From contig NZ_JAQIJT010000001.1 in assembly GCF_036946125.1 (NCBI RefSeq), positions 1 to 64,000 on the forward strand: a stretch of 64,000 nt of DNA, in the 5' to 3' direction. The first letter of the stretch is position 1, and every line of letters starts with the position of its first letter. This DNA is from Sphingomonas adhaesiva. Its GTDB lineage: Bacteria > Pseudomonadota > Alphaproteobacteria > Sphingomonadales > Sphingomonadaceae. The position numbers were made by a program, and so were the translations under genes. Under the pieces are notes generated by a model, which was not told the DNA's origin, did not search any database, and saw only the letters and a list, made by a program, of their open reading frames with translations. Below are positions 7,423 through 19,670 of the stretch, in pieces.

Positions 7423-9021
7423 ATGACGCTCTCGACGATCGATCTGGCGGTGGTGATCGCCTATGCAGTGGGCATCTTCGCGCTGGCGCAGTGGGTGAGC
7501 CGCGACAAGGCGGGCGAGACGAAGGACTCCTCGGACTATTTCCTGGCGTCCAAGTCGCTGCCGTGGTGGGCGATCGGGGCGTCGCTGATCGCGGCGAACA
7601 TCTCCGCCGAGCAGATCGTCGGCATGGCGGGGTCGGGCTATGCGATCGGGCTCGCCATCTCCTCCTACGAATGGATGGCCGCGCTCACCCTGCTGATCGT
7701 CGGCAAGTGGTTCCTGCCGATCTTCCTGAGGAACGGCATCTACACGATGCCGCAATTCCTGGAGCAGCGCTACGGCCCGAACCTGCGCACGCTGATGGCG
7801 GTGTTCTGGCTCGGGCTGTACGTCTTCGTGAACCTGACCTCGATCATCTGGCTGGGCTCGATCGCGGTCAATCAGGTGGCGGGCGTCGACCAGGACGCGG
7901 CGCTGATCGCGCTGGGGCTGTTCGCGCTCCTCTATCAGCTGCGCGGCGGGTTGAAGGCGGTGGCGCTGACCGACATCGTCCAGGTGACGCTGCTGGTCTT
8001 CGGCGGGCTGTGCGTCTCGGCGATCACGCTGTCGCGGATCGGGGGCGCGGGCGGCATCATCGGCGGGTTCGCGCGGTTGCAGCAGGTCGCGCCCGAACAT
8101 TTCGAGATGATCCTGTCGCCCGACAATCCCTTCTACAAGGACCTGCCCGGCATTTCGGTGCTGATCGGGGGCATGTGGATCGCGAACCTGAGCTATTGGG
8201 GGTTCAACCAATATATCATCCAGCGCGCGCTGGCGGCCAAGGACCTGCCCGAGGCGCAGAAGGGCATCGTGCTGGCGGCGTTCCTGAAGATGCTGATGCC
8301 GTTCGTGATCGTCGTGCCCGGCATCGCCGCCGTCGTGCTGGCGCCCGACCTGGCCAAGCCCGACCAGGCGTATCCGACGATGCTGCGGCTGTTGCCGCCG
8401 GGGCTGCTGGGCCTCGTCTTCGCCGCGCTGGTGGCGGCGATCGTCGCCTCCACCGCGTCCAAGATCAACTCGATCGCGACGATCTTCACGCTCGATCTCT
8501 ATGCCAAGCGCAAGGGCGCCGCGACCGCCGCAGAGGACGGCGCGGCGAAGGACCCGGCGACCGAGCGGCGGCTGGTGATGGTCGGGCGCATCGCCGCGGC
8601 GGTGGCGATCGTGCTGGCGATGGTCACCGCGCGCCCGCTGCTGGGCAAGTCGGACCAGGCGTTCCAGTACATCCAGGAATATACCGGCTTCTTCACGCCG
8701 GGCATCACCGTCATCTTCCTGATGGGGCTGTTCTGGCGCCGCGCGACGGAGGCCGGCGCGCTGACCGCGGCGGTCGCCTCCTTCGTGCTGTCGCTGGTGC
8801 TGAAATCGGCGCTGCCGGCGCTGCCGTTCATGAACCGGATGGTCGTGGTCTTCGTCGCCGCCGCCGCACTCGCCGCGATCGTCTCGCTGCTGCGCCCGCA
8901 GGCGCGCGAGGCGAACCGCGTCGTCACCGGCGACGTCAGCTACGCCACCACCACCGCGTTCAACGTCGCCGCCCTGGGCGTCCTGGCGATCCTCGTCGCC
9001 CTCTATGCGACATGGTGGTGA
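7423..9021 (+). CDS. SSS-family sodium:sugar symporter
   Basis: A 532-residue inner-membrane transporter with about 13-14 membrane helices. It belongs to the solute:sodium symporter family, nearest in style to SglT-type galactose/glucose carriers. Visible family segments are the N-terminal ISAEQIVGMAGSGYAIG and the LVAAIVASTASKINSIATI stretch around the sodium site. ATG at 7423 is preceded by GGGAGG; a TTG at 7405 would extend it by six residues. The gene heads the operon with dgoK and dgoA and would import galactose released in the periplasm. The substrate is inferred from its neighbours. Confidence 0.88.
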   Translation: MTLSTIDLAVVIAYAVGIFALAQWVSRDKAGETKDSSDYFLASKSLPWWAIGASLIAANISAEQIVGMAGSGYAIGLAISSYEWMAALTLLIVGKWFLPIFLRNGIYTMPQFLEQRYGPNLRTLMAVFWLGLYVFVNLTSIIWLGSIAVNQVAGVDQDAALIALGLFALLYQLRGGLKAVALTDIVQVTLLVFGGLCVSAITLSRIGGAGGIIGGFARLQQVAPEHFEMILSPDNPFYKDLPGISVLIGGMWIANLSYWGFNQYIIQRALAAKDLPEAQKGIVLAAFLKMLMPFVIVVPGIAAVVLAPDLAKPDQAYPTMLRLLPPGLLGLVFAALVAAIVASTASKINSIATIFTLDLYAKRKGAATAAEDGAAKDPATERRLVMVGRIAAAVAIVLAMVTARPLLGKSDQAFQYIQEYTGFFTPGITVIFLMGLFWRRATEAGALTAAVASFVLSLVLKSALPALPFMNRMVVVFVAAAALAAIVSLLRPQAREANRVVTGDVSYATTTAFNVAALGVLAILVALYATWW

Positions 9022-9022
9022 G

Positions 9023-9883
9023 ATGAGGTTCCTCGCCGTCGACTGGGGCACCACCAACCGCCGCGTGTTCGCGATCGACGACGGCCGCGTCGTCACCACC
9101 GAGCGCGACGATCGCGGCGCATCGGTCGTGGAGGACTTCCCCGCCGAGATCGCCGCGATCCGGGCGCGGCACGGGGACCATCCGCTGCTGCTCGCGGGCA
9201 TGGTGGGATCGAATATCGGGTGGCGCGCCATGCCCTACGTCCCCGCGCCCGCCGGACTGGCGGAGGTCGCCGCCGCGGTCGCGCAAGTGGCGCCGGGGGT
9301 CCGGATCGTGCCGGGCGTCTCGTACCGCGACGCGCGGCGCGGCGACGTGATGCGCGGCGAGGAGGTGCAGTTGCTGGGCGCGGTCGCCGCCGGACAGGTG
9401 CCGGCGGACGCGCTGCTGTGCCAGCCGGGCACGCATTGCAAATGGGCGACGATGGCGCAGGGGCGGATCGCCGCCTTCGTCACCGCGATGACGGGCGAGC
9501 TGTTCTCGCTGCTGCGCACGCACGGGCTGCTGGCGCGCCAGCTGACCGGCCCGGTGAGCGACGGCGCTGCGTTCCGCGACGGCGTGGCGGAGGGGGCGCG
9601 CGCCGACCTGGCCGCCAGCCTCTTCGGCATTCGCGCCGCCGCGCTGCTGGGGATGCGCGACGATGCGGCGGCGGCCGCATATGCCAGCGGGCTCCTGATC
9701 GGCGCCGATGTGGCGCAGCGACTGGCGCAGGCGCGCCACGACCTCGTCCACGTCCTCGCCGATCCGGCGCTGGGCGGGCTGTACGCCGCCGCGATCGAGA
9801 CGCTGGGGCGCCGCGCCGCGATCGTCGACAGCAACGCCGCCTTCGTCGCCGGAATCACCCGCATACAGGAGCTTGCCGCATGA
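9023..9883 (+). CDS. dgoK: 2-dehydro-3-deoxygalactonokinase
   Basis: A 286-residue kinase of the DgoK family. The ATP-binding start is FLAVDWGTTNRR, followed by LLAGMVGSNIGW and CQPGTHCKWA, all hallmark segments. It phosphorylates 2-keto-3-deoxygalactonate to the 6-phosphate. ATG at 9023 follows the symporter stop by one base; a GTG at 9005 inside the symporter gene is less likely. The stop overlaps the dgoA start by 4 nt. The gene fixes the pathway as a galactonate-type De Ley-Doudoroff route. Confidence 0.93.
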   Translation: MRFLAVDWGTTNRRVFAIDDGRVVTTERDDRGASVVEDFPAEIAAIRARHGDHPLLLAGMVGSNIGWRAMPYVPAPAGLAEVAAAVAQVAPGVRIVPGVSYRDARRGDVMRGEEVQLLGAVAAGQVPADALLCQPGTHCKWATMAQGRIAAFVTAMTGELFSLLRTHGLLARQLTGPVSDGAAFRDGVAEGARADLAASLFGIRAAALLGMRDDAAAAAYASGLLIGADVAQRLAQARHDLVHVLADPALGGLYAAAIETLGRRAAIVDSNAAFVAGITRIQELAA

Positions 9884-10503
9884 CCCACCTCGCCGCCTTC
9901 GACACCGCCTTCGCGCATTGCCCGTTGATCGCGATCCTGCGCGGGGTGCGCGTGGACGAGGTGGTCGCGATCGGCGAGGCGCTGGTCGCGGCGGGGTTCA
10001 CGATCATCGAGGTGCCGCTGAACTCGCCCGACCCGCTCGCCAGCATCGCCGCGCTGGCGCGCGCGCTGAAGGGGCGCGCGGTCGTCGGCGCGGGCACCGT
10101 GCTGCGCGTCGAGGATGTGGCGGCGGTGCAGGCGGCGGGCGGTACGGTCATCATCGCGCCCAACGCCAACCCCGCGGTGATCGCGGCGGCGGCGGCGCGC
10201 GGGCTGGTCGCGCTGCCGGGGGTGGCGACCCCGACCGAGGCGTTCGCGGCGCTCGACGCGGGCGCGGCTGCGCTGAAGCTGTTCCCGGCGGAGGCCGCGT
10301 CGCCCGCGGTGCTGAAGGCGATGCGCGCGGTGCTGCCCAAGGCGGTGCGGGTGCTGCCGGTGGGCGGCGTGACCCCGGAGGGGATGGCGCCGTGGCGCGC
10401 GGCGGGCGCGGCGGGGTTCGGGCTGGGCTCCGCGCTGTACGCGGCGGGGATGACGGCGGACGAGGTGGGCGCGCGGGCGGCGCGATTCGTCGCCGCGCTG
10501 TGA
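9880..10503 (+). CDS. dgoA: 2-dehydro-3-deoxy-6-phosphogalactonate aldolase
   Basis: A 207-residue class I aldolase of the KDPG/KDPGal family. It shows the catalytic glutamate in FTIIEVPLNSP and the Schiff-base lysine K133 in AALKLFPAEAASP. The asparagine of VPLNSP and the following PNANP segment fit KDPGal rather than KDPG aldolases. It cleaves 2-keto-3-deoxy-6-phosphogalactonate to pyruvate and glyceraldehyde-3-phosphate. It overlaps dgoK by 4 nt and ends the operon. Confidence 0.93.
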   Translation: MTHLAAFDTAFAHCPLIAILRGVRVDEVVAIGEALVAAGFTIIEVPLNSPDPLASIAALARALKGRAVVGAGTVLRVEDVAAVQAAGGTVIIAPNANPAVIAAAAARGLVALPGVATPTEAFAALDAGAAALKLFPAEAASPAVLKAMRAVLPKAVRVLPVGGVTPEGMAPWRAAGAAGFGLGSALYAAGMTADEVGARAARFVAAL

Positions 10504-10910
10504 GCGGAAGTTGACAAAGTTGACGCCACGTCGGCGCCGGAAGCGGGTTCGTGCGGGGGTGTCGCGGGCGGCGTGAGCTGGGCGGGGGTCGACGGGCGCA
10601 ACACGATCCGGCGGGCATGCCTGATGACGGGGCGTGTAGGACAGCGGTTTTCCGGAACGTCATCCCGGGCCTGACCCAGGACCTCTGCGAACGTCGTGGA
10701 TCGCTTGACGATGTCGCCGTTCCCCGGCGCAGGCCGGGGTCCAGCTGGCGTGGCTTTTCCGTCTGTTACCGCCGTCCCCCAGCTGGGCCCCGGCCTTCGC
10801 CGGGGAACAAGGAACCGAGTTTCGCAGAGGCCTCGATCAAGTCCGGGACGACGCGGGATGCGGCCGCCTTGCGCCCGCGCCGTCGTCCCCGCGGAGGCGG
10901 GTGGACGGCG
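10504..10910. other. non-coding interval between convergent operons
   Basis: About 400 bp with no credible gene. It separates dgoA from the convergent GH53 gene and is mostly filled by nested inverted repeats (10658-10853). A further GC-rich element at about 10868-10905 resembles common sphingomonad intergenic palindromes. It may act as a bidirectional terminator region. Confidence 0.6.
10658..10853. repeat. nested inverted repeats (REP/BIME-like)
   Basis: Two inverted-repeat pairs nested in each other. The inner arms, 10719-10748 and 10779-10808, match at about 28 of 30 positions around the core CCCCGGC. The outer arms, about 10658-10691 and 10821-10853, begin CGTCATCCCGG and end CTCTGCGAA when read in the same orientation. 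Such palindromic intergenic elements are spread through many sphingomonad chromosomes. Transcripts through either strand would fold into long hairpins. Confidence 0.75.
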
Positions 10911-12025
10911 CTACTTCGCCGTCGCGCCCCGGCGGTAGTCGTGCGTCAGGAAATCGAACGCCGGCAGCGCCTCGTGCCGCCGGTAGTCGAACCAGGCGGC
11001 GTTTTCCCAGTTGGAGCCCTTGCCCCACCGCGTCCCGCAGCGGGTCGACACCCAGTTGGGCTCCCAATAGACCACGCCGACGCCGCCCGCATCGACCACC
11101 GTCTGCGTCAGGTCGATGAGATACCGGCGCTGCCCCGCCGGCGTCGCGGGATAGCCCGCCACCAGCGTATCCTCGCCCAGCAGGTTGGGCGAGGTATCGG
11201 CATTGGCCATGGTGAAGGGATAGGCCGTCTCCACCACGATCACGTCCGCCTTGTAGCGCGCCTTCACGCGCGCCAGCGTCGCGCCCATCTCGGGCATCGA
11301 TTGGGTCGACCACTTCTTGTAATAGCTGATGCCGATCACGTCATAGTCGAGCACCCCGGCCGCGGTCGCATCGTCGAACCAGCGCTCGACATTCTCGGGC
11401 TGCGCGATGTGGAGCATCACGCGCGGCGCGATCCGGCCCGCCTTCCCCGCATCGCGCACCGCCTTGATCCCGGCGTTGAATAGCGTCGCGTTGCGGGTCC
11501 AGTCGATCGCCTTCTTCGGCCCCGCCATCAGTTCCGGGTTGGTTTCGTTGCCGACCTGGACCATCTCCGGCATCAGCCCCTGTGCGTCGAGCCTGCCCAG
11601 CACGTCGCGGGTGTAGGCGTAGAGCGCCTTCGCCTGCGCGGGCGTATCGAGCGCCGCCCAGGCGGCGGGCACGATCTGCTTGTCGCCGTCGGCCCAGTCG
11701 TCCGAATAATGGAAGTCGAGCAGCACCTGCATGCCCGCCGCCTTCGCCCGGCGGATCGTCTTCGAGACGTCGGCCAGGTCGCTGTACTTCGTCCATTTCG
11801 CATCGTTCCAGATGCGCACGCGGACGATGTTGCCGCCCTTCTTCGCGAGCAGCGCGTACGGATCGACCGGCTTTCCGCCGCTGCGATAGACCGCGCCGCA
11901 ATCCTCCATCTCGTTGACGTAGGACAGGTCCGCGCCGAGGTAGAGCGGCGGCACCGGAGCGCGTGGTCCCGCGAGCGCCGGGGTGGCGGCCAGCAGCGCG
12001 GCGGCGGTGAGGAGCGCGCGGCGCA

Positions 12026-12026
<1 letters not shown>
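10911..12026 (-). CDS. GH53 arabinogalactan endo-beta-1,4-galactanase
   Basis: A 371-residue secreted glycoside hydrolase. A signal peptide (MRRALLTAAALLAATPALAG) is followed by a GH53 TIM barrel beginning LYLGADLSYVNEMEDCG. The acid/base glutamate is E161 in VQVGNETNPE and the nucleophile E266 in VIVVETAYPF; YWEPNW near the C-terminus is also typical. The enzyme cuts beta-1,4-galactan side chains of pectin into galacto-oligosaccharides in the periplasm or at the surface. ATG overlaps the stop of the TonB receptor by 3 nt, so the two form an operon. It anchors the substrate assignment for the whole locus. Confidence 0.93.
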
Positions 12027-14770
<2,744 letters not shown>

Positions 14771-14814
14771 GGTCGTCCTCCCCTGTCGGCCCCTCTTGCG
14801 AGCGCCCGACGTTT

Positions 14815-14825
14815 TTGTATGATAA
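14815..14825. promoter_or_regulatory. candidate GntR-regulator operator 3
   Basis: TTGTATGATAA; its reverse complement TTATCATACAA matches the other copies of TTRTNNNAYAA. It lies 45 bp upstream of the TonB receptor start, between it and the 3' end of the GH2 gene. Confidence 0.6.
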
Positions 14826-14846
14826 ATCAGCCAGCCGTGGCAAGTG

Positions 14847-17306
14847 CTATCGTGCGATCAACGTGACCCCGCCCGGGACGAGGCCGTCGGCGGCGGCGTT
14901 GACACGTACCGTACCGGCACGCGCGCCGACACGGACGATCGCCTGGCACAGCGCGTGGAAGGCGCTGCGCTCGCTGGCCCGGTCCGGCTCCAGACAGGTG
15001 GGATCGCCGTTGCCGACGCCGATCACCGCCGCATCGCCCGCGACGGTGAAGCGGACGCGGTGGCCGGCGTCGGGCACGGTGCGCCCGGCGCGATCGACGA
15101 TCTCCGCGCGCAGGATCGCGACATCGTCGCCGCTCGCGTCGAGCAGGCGACGGTCGGCGGTCAGGACGATGCGGTGCGCCGCGCCCGCGGTGTCGCGCAC
15201 GTCGCGCGCCGTGCGCCGTCCGCCGTCGAACCCGCGCGCCTCCAGCCGGCCGGGGGCATAGGGCACCATCCAGGCGAGGTGACCGTTCCGCGGCATCGCC
15301 TTTCGCCCCAGCGAGCGCCCGTTCAGGAGCAGCTCGACCTCGGCGCAATTGCCATGGACCCAGACCTCGACCGGCTGCCCCTCGCGGCCCGGCCACGTCC
15401 AGTGCGGCAGCAGATGGACGATCGGGTCGGATCGCCACCAGGCGCGATAGTAGAAGTAATTGTCCTTCGCGAAGCCGCAGGTATCCACCACGCCGAAGTA
15501 GCTGGAGATGCTGGGGAACTGCGCATAGGGCGTCGGTTCGCCGCGATAGTCGAACCCGGTCCAGACGAAGCCGCCCGCGATATAGGGCCGCGTCGCCGCG
15601 ATCTTCCACCAGCCTTCCGCGGTGGAAGCCCACCACGGATGCTCGGTATCGTATGCGCGCACGACGTGGCGCGCGGGGTCGTTGGCATAGGCGCCGCGGG
15701 TCGACACCGTGCTGCCGGTTTCCGAGCCGTAGACCGGGACCAGAGGGTTGGCGGCGTGGAACGCCTCGATCCGGTCGGTGCGATAGTTGAAGCCGACGAT
15801 GTCGACCGTCTTCCCCACGCCCACGTCCCAGCGGTTGTCGAGCGCGAAGGTTGTCGGGCGCGTCGGATCGAGCGTGCGGACGCGCGCCTGCATCGCGGCG
15901 GTGATGCGCGCGCCGCGGGCCGTGCCCTGATGCGGCTCCTCGTTCCCCAGCGACCACGCGATGACGCACGGATGGTTGCGGTCGCGACGCAGGATGCGGT
16001 CGAGCTCGTCCATCGCCTCGGGATCGCTGCTGTTGCGGCGCGCCTCGACGATCATCATCATCCCCATCTCGTCGGCGAGGTCGAGCAGGGCGGTCGCCGG
16101 CGGATTGTGGGCGCTGCGCCAGGCGTTGGCGCCCATCCCCTGCATCTGCGCGATGCGCCAGCGGTGCAGCGCATCGGGAATGCCGGTGCCGACGCCGGCG
16201 TGATCCTGATGGTTGCAGACGCCCAGCAGCTTCGTCGGGCGGCCGTTGAGCAGGAAGCCGCGATCGGCATCGAACCGCAGATAGCGTACCCCGAAGCGCG
16301 TGACGTAGCGGTCGACCGTGGCCCCGCCCACGACGACGTCGCTTTCCAGCCGGTACAGCGCGGGATCGTCGGGCGACCACAGCCGCGGCGCGCGCAGCAG
16401 CGCCGCCGCCTCAATCGTCGTCGTCGCGCCGGGCGCGATCGTCGCGGTGCGATCGGGCAGCGCGGCGGCGACGCTGCCGTCCGGCGCGAGGATGCGCTGG
16501 CGCAGCAGCGCCTCCGCGGGCCGGGCACCGGCATTGCGCACCTCGATCGCGGCGGATACCTGCGCGCCGTCGGTCGCGGGCACGGTGCGCACGACGCTGC
16601 CCCAGTACGCGACATGGACCGGCGCGGCGCGGATCAGGTCGACGTGGCGATAGAGGCCGGCGCCTTCGTAGAACCACCCCTCCCCCAGCGAGGCGTCGAC
16701 GCGGACCGCGACGACGTTCGGCCCGCCGTCATAGTCGAGGAAATCACCGATCGCCGCGGCGAAGGGCGCGTAGCCGCTGGCGTTGGTCGCCACGACATAG
16801 CCGTTCACGAAGACGGTGCAGTCGCGGAAGACGCCGTCGAACTCCAGCCAGATCGCGGAATCGCGGTCCCCGGGGACGATGGGGAGCGTGGTGCGATACC
16901 AGCCGATGCTGTTTTGCGGGAAATCGCGCCCGATCGCCTTGAAGCCGTGCGCGGCGACCGCATCCTCGGTTTCCTTCGATGCCGGGACCGCCGGCGGCGC
17001 GAAGGGCAGCTCCACCGCCCAGTCGTGCGGCACGCGCACGTTGCGCCACCCGGAATCGTCGAACGCCGGCATCGCCGCGGCCGCGGTCGCGGTACCGGCC
17101 TTCGCGAAGGTGCGCTGGTCGCGGCCATAGCCGAAATCGGCGGCCTGGTCCGATGCATGGCCGAGATGGAACCGCCACGTCGCGAGGCGGTCACGCGACC
17201 GGGGCGGCGGGACGGGACGCCCCGGCTGCGCGCGGGCGGGCGCGGCCTCGATCCAGCCGGCGAGCGATGCCATCGCGCCGGCCGCCATCACCTCACGTCG
17301 CTGCAT
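14847..17306 (-). CDS. GH2 beta-galactosidase, Tat-exported
   Basis: An 819-residue GH2 enzyme. The N-terminus MQRREVMAAGAMASLAG carries twin arginines before a hydrophobic stretch and an APARA cleavage-like site, suggesting Tat export. Then come the sugar-binding and immunoglobulin-like domains, the TIM barrel with acid/base E near 452 (AWSLGNEEPH) and nucleophile E near 528 (VYGSETGST), and extra C-terminal beta domains. It would remove terminal galactose from galacto-oligosaccharides in the periplasm. GGGAGG sits before the ATG. An operator-like copy lies about 20 bp upstream. Beta-galactosidase activity is inferred; GH2 also includes glucuronidases and mannosidases. Confidence 0.87.
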   Translation of the reverse strand: MQRREVMAAGAMASLAGWIEAAPARAQPGRPVPPPRSRDRLATWRFHLGHASDQAADFGYGRDQRTFAKAGTATAAAAMPAFDDSGWRNVRVPHDWAVELPFAPPAVPASKETEDAVAAHGFKAIGRDFPQNSIGWYRTTLPIVPGDRDSAIWLEFDGVFRDCTVFVNGYVVATNASGYAPFAAAIGDFLDYDGGPNVVAVRVDASLGEGWFYEGAGLYRHVDLIRAAPVHVAYWGSVVRTVPATDGAQVSAAIEVRNAGARPAEALLRQRILAPDGSVAAALPDRTATIAPGATTTIEAAALLRAPRLWSPDDPALYRLESDVVVGGATVDRYVTRFGVRYLRFDADRGFLLNGRPTKLLGVCNHQDHAGVGTGIPDALHRWRIAQMQGMGANAWRSAHNPPATALLDLADEMGMMMIVEARRNSSDPEAMDELDRILRRDRNHPCVIAWSLGNEEPHQGTARGARITAAMQARVRTLDPTRPTTFALDNRWDVGVGKTVDIVGFNYRTDRIEAFHAANPLVPVYGSETGSTVSTRGAYANDPARHVVRAYDTEHPWWASTAEGWWKIAATRPYIAGGFVWTGFDYRGEPTPYAQFPSISSYFGVVDTCGFAKDNYFYYRAWWRSDPIVHLLPHWTWPGREGQPVEVWVHGNCAEVELLLNGRSLGRKAMPRNGHLAWMVPYAPGRLEARGFDGGRRTARDVRDTAGAAHRIVLTADRRLLDASGDDVAILRAEIVDRAGRTVPDAGHRVRFTVAGDAAVIGVGNGDPTCLEPDRASERSAFHALCQAIVRVGARAGTVRVNAAADGLVPGGVTLIAR

Positions 17307-17323
17307 CGCGCCCTCCCGCCGAA

Positions 17324-17334
17324 TTATCATATCA
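17324..17334. promoter_or_regulatory. candidate GntR-regulator operator 4 (weaker)
   Basis: TTATCATATCA, one position off the TTRTNNNAYAA pattern, about 18 bp upstream of the GH2 start. It is the most degenerate of the four copies but at the same relative position as copies 1 and 3. Confidence 0.45.
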
Positions 17335-17433
17335 TTCTTATATGCCCATGCCCGGCGCGGGCGTCCAGCGCCGGTCGCAGCGCGCCCGACGCCTGTCACC
17401 CGAAAGCCACACCCGCGCGCAGAACGGCCGATG

Positions 17434-17447
17434 TTGCAGCGCTGCAA
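17434..17447. promoter_or_regulatory. perfect 14-bp palindrome in divergent promoter region
   Basis: TTGCAGCGCTGCAA reads the same on both strands. It lies between the GH2 gene and the response regulator gene, 36 bp before the latter start. It does not resemble the four GntR-type copies. It may be an operator for the two-component system or an unrelated regulator. Confidence 0.4.
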
Positions 17448-17482
17448 TGAGCGCGATACGTCCTGTCGGCACCTGACGGTGC

Positions 17483-18250
17483 ATGCAGACCGCCGCCCTC
17501 CTGAACCCGATCGAGACCGTGGATCCCGAGCCCCGCCTCCTCATCGTCGATGACGATCCCGGCATCCGCGAGCTGACCGCGGGGTTCCTCGCGGGCCATG
17601 GCTATGTCGTGGACGTGGCGGAGGACGCGGTCGCGATGCGCGCGGCGCTGGCGCGGAACCGCTATGCGCTGATCGTCCTCGACGTGATGATGCCGGGCGA
17701 GGACGGGCTGTCGGTACTCCGCAGCCTGGACCGCACCACGGCGCCCCCGGTCATCATCCTGTCGGTCATCGGGGAGGACGTCGACCGCATCGTCGGGCTG
17801 GAGATGGGCGCCGACGACTATCTGGGAAAGCCCGCCAATCCGCGCGAGCTGCTGGCGCGCATCCGCTCCGTCCTGCGGCGCAACCGGGAACGCCCCGCGC
17901 CGGTCGAGATGCTGTCCGCGGCGCGCCAGTACCTGCGCTTCGCCGGCTGGCGGCTCGATCCGCTCGCGCGCCAGCTCTACGATCCCGAGGACGTCATCAT
18001 CCACCTGTCCGACGGCGAGTTCCGCCTGCTGCTGGCGCTGGTCGAGCATCCCCGCCGCGTGCTGACGCGCGACTTCCTGCTCGATCATTCGCGCGGCCCC
18101 AACAGCGAGAATTTCGATCGCGCGATCGACGTCCAGATCAGCCGGCTGCGTCGCAAGCTCCAGCGGCCCGACCGGCGTGGCGGCGACGACCTCGTCCGCA
18201 CCGTGCGCAACGAAGGCTATATGTTCACGGCCGATGTCGAGCGGCGCTGA
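17483..18250 (+). CDS. OmpR-family response regulator
   Basis: A 255-residue regulator. The receiver domain (about 18-135) has the acidic triad IVDDDP at 23-25, the phosphoacceptor D67 in IVLDVMMPGEDG and the conserved lysine in YLGKPANP. A C-terminal winged helix (about 150-250) ends RTVRNEGYMF, typical of OmpR/PhoB DNA-binding domains. The partner sensor kinase starts within its last 17 bases. The 17-residue N-terminal extension is longer than usual. Input signal unknown. Confidence 0.92.
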   Translation: MQTAALLNPIETVDPEPRLLIVDDDPGIRELTAGFLAGHGYVVDVAEDAVAMRAALARNRYALIVLDVMMPGEDGLSVLRSLDRTTAPPVIILSVIGEDVDRIVGLEMGADDYLGKPANPRELLARIRSVLRRNRERPAPVEMLSAARQYLRFAGWRLDPLARQLYDPEDVIIHLSDGEFRLLLALVEHPRRVLTRDFLLDHSRGPNSENFDRAIDVQISRLRRKLQRPDRRGGDDLVRTVRNEGYMFTADVERR

Positions 18251-19580
18251 GCCGCGGGCCGGGACGCGCGGCGCGTCGATCGCGCGGCCGATCTTCCTGC
18301 TCGTCATCGCCTCCGTCCTGGTGGCGACGGCGATCTCCTTCGTCGTCACCTTCTCGGGGCCGCCGCCGTTCGACCGCCCGCACAGCGTGCGCGCCATCGC
18401 GATGACGCTGACCGGCGCGTTCCCGCCGGCGTTCGAGCGCGCCGGTCCGCCGCCGGACGCGCGCAGGGGACCGTTCGGCAGCCCGGGTTTCGGACCGCTG
18501 CGGCGCTATGGCGCAGCGACCGCCCCCACCGCCCGCCCCGGCGAAACGCCCGACGCCGCCGCGCGCCGGCGCCTCGCCGCGGAGCTGCGCACCAGCCCGT
18601 CGCGCGTCCTGGCCTTCACGGGCACGGCCAGCGAGGCGGAGCGCGACGCCTTCGTCGGCAGCTTCACCTTCGCCTGGTACGACGGCGGCCGCTGGTGGGT
18701 GGTGCAGAGCCGGGTGCAGCCGTTCCTGACGCGGTGGCATGTCCGCACCCTGCTGGCGATGCTGGCGGCGATCCTGCTGCTGTCGCTGCCGTCGTGGCTG
18801 ATCGTGCGCGCGCTGACGCGGCCGCTGCGGCTGCTGGCGCGCGCCGCCGATCGCGCCGGGACCGGCGCGGCCTTGCCGCCGCTCCCGGGCGGCAGCCGCG
18901 AGGTGCGCGACCTCGCCCGCGCGGTGACGACGATGCACGCCCGGCTGGCGCATCACGCCGAGGCGCGAACCGCGATGCTGGCGGGGATCGCGCACGATCT
19001 CGGCACGCCGCTGTCGCGTCTGGCCTTCCGCGTCGAACAGCTGCCCGAGGACGCCCGCGCCCGCGCCGCCGCGGACATCGGCGAGATGCGCGCGATGATC
19101 GCGGCAACTCTGGCCTTCACCCGGGACGAGGCGATGCAGACGCAGGCCGACCGGCTCGACCTCGGCAGCCTGCTCGACAGCCTGGTCCAGGACATGGTGG
19201 ATGCCGGACAGCCGGTCACGCTGGAGGCGGGACCGCGCGCGGTGGTGCGCGGCGATACCGCGGCGCTGCGCCGGCTCTTCGGCAACCTCATCGAGAATGC
19301 GGTGCGATACGGCGAGAGTGCGACCGTCGGGTGGCAGCTGGAGGACGGCAGCGTCCACGTCCGGGTGACGGACGTCGGCGGCGGGATCGACCCGGCCGAG
19401 GCCGAGCGCCTGTTCCAGCCGTTCGTCCGCGGCGACCCCTCACGCAACCGTGCGACCGGCGGAACGGGCCTGGGCCTCGCGATCGTGCGCTCGATCGCGA
19501 CGCGCCACGGCGGCGCGGCGACGCTGGAGAACGGTCGCCAGGGCGCGGTCGCGCGCGTCGTCCTGCCGCTCGCGGGCTGA
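18234..19580 (+). CDS. sensor histidine kinase
   Basis: A 448-residue membrane kinase. The first membrane helix is at about 17-39, with a proline- and glycine-rich periplasmic region and a second helix near 172-192. A HAMP linker follows (RALTRPLRLLARAADRAG), then the phosphoacceptor H254 in GIAHDLGTPLSRL. The ATPase domain shows the N box LFGNLIENAVRYG, G1 DVGGGIDP and G2 GGTGLGLAIVRSI. The H-box has glycine where arginine is usual (HDLRTPL). ATG at 18234 overlaps the regulator gene, indicating a classic two-component operon. Confidence 0.92.
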   Translation: MSSGAEPRAGTRGASIARPIFLLVIASVLVATAISFVVTFSGPPPFDRPHSVRAIAMTLTGAFPPAFERAGPPPDARRGPFGSPGFGPLRRYGAATAPTARPGETPDAAARRRLAAELRTSPSRVLAFTGTASEAERDAFVGSFTFAWYDGGRWWVVQSRVQPFLTRWHVRTLLAMLAAILLLSLPSWLIVRALTRPLRLLARAADRAGTGAALPPLPGGSREVRDLARAVTTMHARLAHHAEARTAMLAGIAHDLGTPLSRLAFRVEQLPEDARARAAADIGEMRAMIAATLAFTRDEAMQTQADRLDLGSLLDSLVQDMVDAGQPVTLEAGPRAVVRGDTAALRRLFGNLIENAVRYGESATVGWQLEDGSVHVRVTDVGGGIDPAEAERLFQPFVRGDPSRNRATGGTGLGLAIVRSIATRHGGAATLENGRQGAVARVVLPLAG

Positions 19581-19670
19581 CACACGCCGCAACATCGCCG
19601 CGACATCCTGATATCGGCAGGCAATGTCGACCCGCCAGAGGCATGCCCAACATCTCTGGGAGCCTCCACC

